Shown: positions 55,691 through 64,000 of the stretch, piece after piece
Position numbering within the stretch: position 1 is the first letter of the stretch
Layout: each line of letters begins with the position of its first letter
Source: Microvelia longipes
Taxonomy: Eukaryota; Arthropoda; Insecta; Hemiptera; Veliidae
Length of the DNA: 64,000 bases
Assembly (NCBI GenBank): GCA_018340805.1
Contig: JACMZG010001863.1
Coordinates: 25,006,774 to 25,070,773 of the forward strand
Direction: 5' to 3'
Notes under the pieces: model-generated
The model's input: only the letters and a program-made list of their open reading frames with translations
The model's database searches: none
Told to the model about the DNA's origin: nothing
Program-made: the position numbers and the translations under genes

Positions 55691-57112
55691 AAAAACGCTA
55701 TTCTTAAAACTACAATTAACTAGTTGAGTGTAGAGAATCCGATGTTGTTTGGCAAAGGTATCTCGCACCCGATTTTTCATATCATATGATTTTACAATCA
55801 ATGGATGTTATATACTCTACTCTATAGGTTAATATTTCATACATTTTCAAATATGTAAAATACCGTATGAATATCGTTAAAATCGTTTATAATTTTCCAT
55901 ATGCAACAGATCCGTACATTACTAAAGTATTTTAAATTCTCTATGTAAATCTCTTTTACATACTATAACCTCTTTTCGGTTCTTTCTTGTTTCTTGTTCT
56001 CCAACTTATTCCTTTTTTTCGATCTGTTTTTCAAAGATTACACAATATGTAACCTTGTACACTCTTCTATTTGTGTAAAGAAGATTATATTAAATATTCC
56101 CTCTTTAAGTCTCTTTAGGTGTCTAAAATGGAAAATCTTTGAAAAAGAGAACCGAGGAAAACGAGGTATCGAAGTGTGAAATTAAACGCTAAAAAGATTT
56201 ATGCTGAACAACATGAAACTCAAGACTTTATGCACTTTGTTTTCCTTTTATGCATTTAAAGTAAAATATGAGTTTTTATTCAAATCGAAATATGAGGAAA
56301 CGTATTGTCTTAAATATTGTTTTAATATTTACTTTTCTAATGTATTACTTCTTATTAATTTACTAATGTATGCATAAATTACTTATGCATGTTGAAGTAG
56401 TTCATGGTATCACAGAGGGTTTTTTATTTTTCTTAACTTAGAAGAGTCTTAGCTGATGGTTTCAATTTTCAAGAATTAGACGTTTTCGTTTTAAATATTA
56501 ATATGATCATTTATTTGTACTTATTAACTTACCAATGGAATAAATAGTTTTGGCAGTTAAGTTGGTACCTGAGATAAGTCAAAGGATCATTATTTTTAAA
56601 TCCCGAGGATTGCTGAGGAATTTATTTAGTTAGTTTCTAAGGCATGGACTTCATTTAGTTAACTTCCGAGGCGAAACCAAGGGAGTTAATTATCATTAAT
56701 TATTAATTTAGTTTATATGCTAAATTCATGCTTGTTTCTTTAATATTTTAAATGTAAAAACAAAAACGCAACGTCTAGTCTTTTTTGCGACAATTTCAAG
56801 TCTTTTGTTGCCTTATTAGGTAAGTTTTGAAATCTAGTCGTGAATGTTTTAGTAAATGTGTACGCAAATATATAATTAGGCAAATTAAAATTTTAAATTA
56901 ATTTATAAAACTCATATGAGAGCCACCTCATAAGCGTAATTTTCTGGTAAAAACTAGTTAAAAGCAAGGAACTAGTGCTTCCTTGATAATTGATTTGTTA
57001 CCCCAAGCTAAAAGTTTTGCGAGCTCTCTAAGAGGAAAGGTAGCGTATATAATCATCGATGTATACTTAAAACTTATACTATTAATCGATAACATACATA
57101 CACCTCTACACA
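55691..57112. other. AT-rich non-coding stretch
   Basis: No gene supported. GAACCGAGGAAAACGAGGTA near 56147 is weakly like the dispersed GC-rich motif. Confidence 0.4.
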
Positions 57113-57113
57113 C

Positions 57114-57114
<1 letters not shown>

Positions 57115-57170
<56 letters not shown>

Positions 57171-57173
57171 ATA
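57115..57173. repeat. (TA)n microsatellite
   Basis: About 58 bp of TA repeat after CACACACAA. Confidence 0.9.
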
Positions 57174-57794
57174 AACATGTATAACGTGTGAAAATGTATT
57201 CTTGAGTTACACGATATGAATAGTTTCAATAGTTCTTTTTTGAAAAGTCACTAAAACTAAAGTTTTTATCCAGTTAGGTTTAATTTCTTATTGCATTTTC
57301 TCTAATTTGCCAAATTATTTTTTTGCAATTAATATATTATTCATGTTAACATTTCATTTACCTAGTTCTATGTTGATTAAAGATTTTTTTTCTTTTAATT
57401 GACAATTCTTTTTTATATTTGTTTTTGCCTCTAAGCTTTTGCATTCTTTATTAAATTATTCCTTGCATATTTTCTGTCATGACATAGAATCAGATTGTAG
57501 AAAAAAATCTAGGAAATAGTTGAAACATGCAGAATTGAAAAAGCTAGAAACACGGTTTTGTTAAAAAGTTTTTTTTTTAACTTTATAAATGACAAATGAA
57601 AGAAGAGGAAACAAGTTGAAGTATGTGAGGACAGATGTGTTCTTGTTTTGTCTGGGATAAGTTGTTACTTCAACATTAGATTTAGCTTCTGGGGGTGTTT
57701 TATAAAATCAAGAGGAAGTCTTATAGAGAATATTTTTTTGGGATGGTTAGTCGTACATAAAACATAAACGCAATCGAAAGAATCAAAAGTCTCT
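57174..57794. other. AT-rich non-coding stretch
   Basis: Nothing supported. Confidence 0.4.
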
Positions 57795-58215
57795 CTTAAT
57801 GTGAAGTATTAATCATAGCAACAGTGAACCTTTACAAGTTATCGTGGGTTTTAGTTAAATAATGAACATTAGAAAATGAAGAAAATGAAGTACTAGTCAT
57901 ATCAATAGTCAACCTATACTGATATTCGTGAAGTCTAAATTAAGGCAGAACATCAGAAAATGAAGGTATAATATCAATAGTCAACCTAACTGATAATCGG
58001 AAGAACATTAAGCAGATAAGATAAAGTACTAGTCATATCAATAGTCAACCTATCTGATAACGTGAGTCTAAATTAAGGCAGAACATCATGAAGACTACTA
58101 GTCATATATTCAACCTATACTGATAATCGTGAAGTCTAAATTAAGGCAGAACATCAGAAAGTGAAGAGTTAGTCATGCAATAGTCAGCCTATAATGGTTG
58201 TGAATCCTAATTAAA
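57795..58215 (+). repeat. ~75 bp degenerate tandem array, about 6 units
   Basis: Consensus pieces: GTACTAGTCATATCAATAGT, CAACCTATACTGATAATCGT, GAAGTCTAAATTAAGGCAGA, ACATCAGAAAATGAA. The best units are near 57887-57965 and 58100-58165; some units carry 10-20 bp deletions. Edge units are the most diverged. Confidence 0.85.
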
Positions 58216-61200
58216 TGCAAAACCCCAGGCATTAAAGAGAACTAGCTTGGTTCCTAGTATTCAAACCTAGAAATTAAAAAGGTTTTCAATTTCTTGACTC
58301 TCCCTTCTATTATAGAGGGGAGAGACTCTCTGCCTTATATAGTCAATGATTGAAGACATTCTTAAGGATTTCGATGACGGATGCTTTGTATTATCAAGAG
58401 CTAGAATTTTATTGTGGTTAAACTTCTCATATTTTATTTTATACTTATGAATTTGCAGTCTCTTATATTTGATTTTACTAACAATATTCAATAGTTTGCG
58501 CAATATTTTTGTTAGTAATTCAGTGGTATGCTATATATATTTCATTATATTATGCATGTATAGGGTAGACTTTATATGTTTTCTAATTAGAAAACATATT
58601 CTTATTTTAATGAAGTAGGGCATAGATGAATTTTGAGACCTACACTGATAAAAAGGTTTTGCTCTTTATTTATAGTTTAAGTTAGTATGAAATATGTTTT
58701 GTCCGTATTATAATGAGTTAGAAATGGTTTATATATTTCTAGTCCAGCGTCATTGTTTCCATATCTGTAACTTAATTTTTGTAGTGTAATATTTCGCTTT
58801 AAAACACTTTGTCCAACGTTGCTCCAATCAACACTATATTTTTCAGTTCAGTAATTTTCACTTTAAATATGCTTCAATTTTCTGAGTTTATATAGTTTCC
58901 AATTTTAAAACTTAATAAGAACGTTACTTTTCTCTTGCAAACTTTATAAAACTAGTTTTATTTTTTTCTATGTGAAATATTGTCGATGTTAAATTTTGTT
59001 GTGATGTTAAATTTTATGGACTATACCCTGTTAAAAATAAGTTTATAGTAATACATTGCATTATTTAGCAATTTGTGAATTAGCTGTTTGATGTTATGAG
59101 TAATCTACTTATACATAGCCTATACAAGTTATTGTAAGAACTAAGTCAAGACAGAGCACAAGTAAATGAAAATAATATTGATCCATACAAATAAGCCTCC
59201 GCATTTGCAAATTTTGAATTATAACAATAGTTTTGTATAACCTGTTGGATAAATAGTCGTATTTCTGAGCATTTAAGCAAGATATAATTAGTAAACCAAA
59301 GAAGCGCACATTTAAATGAAAATTAGACAGGCTTGCGAATCTTCGTGTCCAAAATTTTCAAACATCAGTATTGTTAATTAGATCTTATAAATGCATTATA
59401 TCAAATGGTTGTATACAGGCAAATTTAACTTGTTTTTACACATAATTTTTATGATATAATTTTGTACGCGAATGGTTACATCTAAATTAGATATAAAAGC
59501 CTCTTCCCAAAACACTAAATCTTTATTTTGTATATTTGTTGAAGCTTCTTTATAATAATTTTTGTTATCTTGTTATACATTTGAGTTAATTATGGGCTCT
59601 CTCGAGCTTAAAGATATTTTCTAAATACTTTTTTGAACTCCATAAATATTTTAAATCATGTATTTCATTGCTTAATTGTTAAAACCATTTATGTTTTACA
59701 ATTTTAATTAAACGTTACGGTGACAATTTCTATTAATTTTTATTTTCATTACGAAAATGAAATAAAATTAAAACAAAATTCTTCAAGAAATGTATTTTTT
59801 CGCAATGTTTCTCTGGTTAGATTCGACTTAATTAAATTACAGAAAATTGACTGGATCGACTTGGTTCTATATTATATAATTGTTCTCTATCTTGTTACTA
59901 AATGAACATTTACCTCAAAAGCAACAATATTTTATTACTTGAAGAAACTTGAGAATACTCTAATAAAGCTAAGTACCACGCAGGCCTGCCAATAGTCATT
60001 AAAGAAAATTACTTGGTAATTGCCATGTAGCCTTCCTTTGCTCAACTCTAGTTTCATGACATGTTCTTATTTGTTTTGTTAAACTATCTTACACATACTT
60101 GAAGTCCTTTATATAGGTATTCTATGATATGAAGTACATACTTAATTTCAACGATATACATTTTGTATTATTACTTACTTACCATTACGTTATTACCAAA
60201 GGAATTATTCTTATTTAATTTAATTTAATATCCCTAAATATTACCTTAAGTAAAAAAAAAAACCAGATAAAAATTTTGCACGGGGTGCTTCGGTATCCCG
60301 GTGAGGACCTGTTTTCACTTTAGAAATTTTGGAAAATACGTGGCTTTTTTACTTTTGAAAAAAACAAACATAAGTCCATTAAAAGTCTTTTTCGATTTCT
60401 TTTATATGAATTATAACAGTCAGCTGCTATGCAATTTTTATTTTTAGGTGTAAAAACTTATCTATTGTCTATGTTTTACGTGATTTATGTTATTTGTAGA
60501 TTTGTAAAAGTTTAAGTCTGTCTGAGTTACTGGGCTAAAATTTCGTTAATGTTAATGCATTTTTATGTCGTTAATACTTGTTTTTTTGTTTTTCTAAAAT
60601 TTTTATTCCTTACCTTAGCACCTATACCGAGATGTAAAGTCCTGTTCTAAGCTTTATACTTGTTTTAACTAAAATTACTTTAAGGGTAATAATTTATGAT
60701 TTCGTATAATGATGACTTTTATTTTAGTTTTTCAGGTATTTAAAAAGTGTTGGTCATTTATCTTCCCAGCGTTTATCATCTTTTACATATTAACCTTTCC
60801 ATAAATATTTTTTTCTCTTAAAAGTTTTACCCATATTTTAGCCACTATAAAGTAAATAAATGTGCCATAAAAGGGGTTAAAGAGATAGAAAATTGTGGGG
60901 TAGGAATTGAGAGGGGACACCTAGTTCTGTGAGGGCGCCCCCCTGAATCTACACTCTGCATCTTGCTGCCTCTCAGGCCAGTTCGCAACTCTTAAAAGTA
61001 CTCCAAAATATTTTTTTTCGGGTATTCACGTCTTTTCTTAAACATTAGTGATAAACTTGTTATCATTATATACTTTGTGATAATATTTCTAAGTAAAAAC
61101 ACAATATATGGTGTCTTGTGAACCTAAAAAGTGAGAATTTTTTTATAACAAAATCCACTTTTGGTGTTTTGGTGTAAAGTGCATACAAATTAATTTAAAT

Positions 61201-61380
61201 GCCTTGAAGATTGCTCATCTCTCTCAAAATTCACTCTTCAATATCTTTAGTACCTTCTGGTCTTCTTATTCTCACATGTAATTATTTTCATTATTTATAA
61301 CTATAATGAATTCTTCTCTGATTCATTTTAACCTTTATTAAATATTAGTCTATTCTATTAAACAAATTTTAATTTATTTC
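58216..61380. other. AT-rich non-coding stretch
   Basis: No gene supported. Two GC-richer patches (60278-60318, GGGGTGCTTCGGTATCCCGG; 60895-60990, GAGGGCGCCCCCCTG) lack open frames with known similarity. Confidence 0.4.
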
Positions 61381-61553
61381 ATGTGTGTGTTATGTTTTTA
61401 TGTTTACGTTTGTATCTTTGCATTTCTTTCAAATTCCTGTTGCTTAGTTTTACTTTTTCTCATTTATATTTTTGAATTTGTATTCGACGCCCCTTTGTAA
61501 AAAACATGTATGTGTTTTAAGACAAATAAATATATTATTATTATTATTATTAT
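61381..61553 (+). mobile_element. Possible retroposon 3' tail
   Basis: GTATTCGACGCCCCTTTGTA, AAAAACATGTATGTGTTTTA, AGACAAATAAATATATTATT and then (ATT)n. An untranslated T-rich stretch ending in AATAAATATA plus a short-repeat tail is the usual 3' end of Jockey/CR1-type LINEs or dependent SINEs. The upstream boundary is unknown and no ORF remnant was recognised, so the call is tentative. The tail abuts the reversed family A copy at 61557. Confidence 0.45.
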
Positions 61554-61556
61554 TTA

Positions 61557-61935
61557 TACCGTAGATATATAAGAAAAGTATTGTATTTGCAAAAAATCCG
61601 AAACCGGGATGTCACCGAAATTATTCGTTTCAGGTGTTTTTAAGGCCTCTTGAGGGGTTTTCACAAAATTGTCTGTCTGTATGTGTGTGTTTATATATGT
61701 GTGTGTTTGTTATCATCTTAGCTCCCAACTTATGCTAAAATCAGTCAAGAAGTGTGGTTTTCTTAACCCGGAAAATACTTTTTTATGACGTCATTCACCC
61801 ACAATAATGTCGGAGAAAATTTTAAAAATCAAAAACGCGATAAAAACGTTGTGATCTGATTAATATTTGGCACGTATTTAGCCATGTATAAGACTAAAAT
61901 ATCTGCTAAATTTCATCTATTTATTAATATTAGTT
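61557..61935 (-). repeat. Family A dispersed repeat, longest copy, reversed
   Basis: On the plus strand: ACCGTAGATATATAAGAAAA, GTATTGTATTTGCAAAAAAT, CCGAAACCGGGATGTCACCG, TTCGTTTCAGGTGTTTTTAA, CTTGAGGGGTTTTCACAAAA, (TG)-rich tract, TTATCATCTTAGCTCC, TTAACCCGGAAAATACTTTT, TTATGACGTCATTCACCC, AAAAACGCGATAAAAACG, then the outer segment ATTTGGCACGTATTTAGCCA and TTATTAATATTAGTTC. It links the body seen at 38668 with the outer segment seen at 10515 and 55230, so these belong to one longer unit of about 380 bp. Confidence 0.7.
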
Positions 61936-62089
61936 CATATACATCATATGACATGTGTACTTTTTTTTAAATTGGAAAAAGGTATTAACGTATATATATA
62001 CCTTTACGTAGTAAATAAGTACACCAAGATTCGTTTCAATACGAAAAGCATATTCATGATGTTTTTGGTCCATAAGCATTTTTAGAGTG

Positions 62090-62285
62090 TAGATATTGCC
62101 TGGACGGGTGATCGCTGGGAATGAAACGGAAGCGAATATGACGAGCGATTCGAGTCCATACATGTTACAGTATAAATTTAACGACGTATATTCTGAGGAC
62201 GAGCGAAGCGAGTCCAATGCAGGGAGGACGAGCGTGGTCAATCTGATGAGACGCGGAAAGTTCCGAGCTACCCTGTATCCAATTT
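62090..62285 (+). other. GC-richer segment with three CGAGCGAAGCG-type motifs
   Basis: Motif copies: GACGAGCGATTCGAGTCC (62140-62157), GGACGAGCGAAGCGAGTCC (62197-62215) and GGACGAGCGTGGTC (62225-62238), with a related GGAAGCGAATATGACGAGCG just before the first. Both strands are open (64 codons plus, 62096-62287; 103 codons minus, 61930-62241) but neither matches a family I know, and overlap on both strands argues for a repeat. Confidence 0.5.
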
Positions 62286-62289
62286 TTTA

Positions 62290-64000
62290 AATGTTTTTTG
62301 TTTCATGTTATTTTGTAATCTTTTTTACTATTATATTTATAAGCTTTTTGTGAATATTTTTTTGAATAAATTAAATAATTCGACGTAGAAATAACAAAAT
62401 TGCTTTTGTTATTTATTATTTTTATTTAATTTATATGTCCTGTTGTTAGCTGCTTTTTATATTGTGTCTATTTTTTTTCTATTTGTTTCTAGGATTTTTC
62501 ATTTAGTATTAATTTAAAACCCAAATTTTGTTAATTAGTATACTTATCTTGATTTTATTATAATGTACGTATTTTTAACTGTTTTGAATAAATCAATGTG
62601 AAAATATTTATTAAGCTGTAAAGAATATTAACTTAGGCAATATTCGTTACTACTTTTAATTTATTGTTTAAATGGGTTATCAATTTATAACTTGTATTAG
62701 ACTTGAACTAAGTATATAATGTGCCCACGATGACTTATATCGTTAAATGGTATTATACTCGTCAAGTTTCCCAATAATGATAAAATCACAAAAAGTGCAA
62801 ATGATTTAAGTTCATTAAAAATATGTATTCTTTTTTTAAAAAAAGGAGAAAAAGGACCCCACAAGCCTTGTTGGATGGAATAATCACTTCACTTGATTGA
62901 AATTATATTTATTATTGACAAATTATTTATCTGACAAATTACTTATTACACTTATGACAAATATAAATATGACATAACAAATTGATAATAAAAACAATTC
63001 ACTGAATAAATTAAATATTAAATAAACTTGAATGAGAACCAAAAGGTAGGTTACCTTTTGGTCGTGAAAGGGAGTTTTGAACTAGTTAGTTAACAGTTTA
63101 CCAGCATCCTTAACAGTAAATTTTGAAAAAGCCTGGAAAGTGATTCCAATCCAGCGGTAATCGCATTGCTGCTAACACTTCTTCAATATTTTTTCTGTGT
63201 ATTTTTTTTTCTCTATCTTCTCTTCCCCACTGATGATTCTCATTAGGGACATTAACAATAAAATTGATAATTTGTGATATACTTTAAGAATTCTTCGCTA
63301 GACATCATACTATCAGGCATGTATGAATGATATATCTGTTCATCAATATATAGAAAGAGCCCAATTGCTTTTTCTCTTTTCTAAAGATTTCTGTATGCCT
63401 CTTCTCTTCTTTGTATTCCTATCTATCTTCTTTCTAATTTCCTCCCTTTCGCTTCCTTGTTTTTCACTCTTTCTTATATTTCTCTTTCAATTCAATCCTT
63501 TTTTGTCCCTTTCCTTTATAATTCCACTTTCTTGTATCTTTTTCTCTTTTCTCTATACTTTTCTCTTTTTCTCACATTTCTTGGAAAGATAAGAGGCTCT
63601 TACTAGTATTAAATAGCATCGAGAATTCTTTAATACCCTATATTTTTATGCCTCTACAGCGAGTAAAATTTGTACTATTGATTTAATTCCCAGCTTCAAT
63701 TTAATTTTATTATAAACTGTAAAAAGTTTTACTGCGTGCAAATATCCCTTCTTATACTATGAAATTGATATGGAAGATGCGTGTTGCATATAAATACATT
63801 ACTCTGTCATATGAGACCTAATTTTATGTTATCTAAAAATTTCAATAAATATAGAGATCGTTCAATTTATTAATGAATTAACAACAATTGCTCAATAAAA
63901 CCTTTATTAAGCAAAAATATAAAAGCGTTACATTTTTTATATTTTTTAAAGTTATTTTTATAAATAACAAATTTCTAGTTATTTAATCTAAAAAAATAAA
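62290..64000. other. AT-rich non-coding stretch with palindrome and pyrimidine tract
   Basis: A palindrome lies at 63039-63061 (CCAAAAGGTA, 3 bp, TACCTTTTGG). 63365-63590 is a long C/T-rich tract on the plus strand; the 89-codon L/F/S-rich frame there (63323-63592) is a composition artefact. No gene seen. Confidence 0.45.

Noticed and set aside
58267..58503. 78-codon minus frame rich in K/R/N/I
   Set aside because: No motif; typical of A-rich antisense reading in AT-rich DNA.
61930..62241. 103-codon minus frame LPALDSLRSSSEYTSL...
   Set aside because: It overlaps a plus frame and is a translation of the dispersed GC-rich motif; no family similarity.
63323..63592. 89-codon hydrophobic frame resembling a membrane protein
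   Set aside because: It is a C/T-rich tract (L, F, S, P codons); no start context or family motif.

Overview
The window is strongly AT-rich, repeat-dense eukaryotic DNA. I find no intact protein-coding gene, no tRNA or rRNA gene, no operon-like layout and no CRISPR array. Every coding-like signal I can support is a decayed mobile element: two Penelope-like elements (PLEs) with RT C-terminus and GIY-YIG remnants, two 5'-truncated non-LTR (LINE) retrotransposons, a Tigger/pogo-type DNA transposon that keeps only its DNA-binding region, and a hAT-type non-autonomous element with a perfect 8 bp target duplication. This mix and the base composition fit an invertebrate animal, perhaps an arthropod. 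The host is an inference; no host gene is available to confirm it. The window reads as intergenic DNA or a very long intron.

Layout. 1-14 kb: mostly unique AT-rich DNA with two copies of a small terminal-inverted-repeat family (family C) and two partial copies of a dispersed repeat (family A). 14.07-16.89 kb: a 2.8 kb nested inverted repeat with outer arms, (TA)n tracts, inner arms built of a tandem ~145 bp unit, and a centre of ~130 bp direct repeats; a Tigger derivative sits in the left (TA)n tract. 18.7-20.5 kb: a possible hAT end, an AT microsatellite, a family B copy and a degenerate 'ATTCATAAAATAAGGGATGAGTAAT' type tandem array. 22.8-23.9 kb: a ~35 bp tandem array interrupted by a LINE with a 7 bp target duplication. 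27.6 kb: a 23 bp array. 28.6 kb: a family A copy. 31.1-32.5 kb: PLE copy 1 with inverted pseudo-LTRs that carry hammerhead-ribozyme-like cores. 33.6-34.1 kb: a 31 bp minisatellite open in all three frames. 38.7 kb: family A. 40.0-40.4 kb: rearranged PLE copy 2. 41-44 kb: AT microsatellites, a 61 bp array and the hAT element. 44.8 kb: family C copy 3. 49.8-51.7 kb: family A, two foldbacks and a second hammerhead/PLE-tail-like motif. 53.1-54.3 kb: a 31 bp array and a minus-strand LINE RT pseudogene. 55-58 kb: two more tandem arrays and an AT tract. 61.4-62.3 kb: a retroposon-like 3' tail, a minus-strand family A copy and a cluster of a GC-rich motif that also recurs near 42.2, 43.3, 51.2 and 55.7 kb.

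Nothing here works as a pathway. What connects the regions is the mobile-element landscape: elements nested in other repeats, inverted dimers, and short non-autonomous families related to each other. The least familiar items are the nested foldback, families A, B and C, and the dispersed CGAGCGAAGCG-type motif. I relied on reading the sequence only; family names rest on motif recognition, not on any search.
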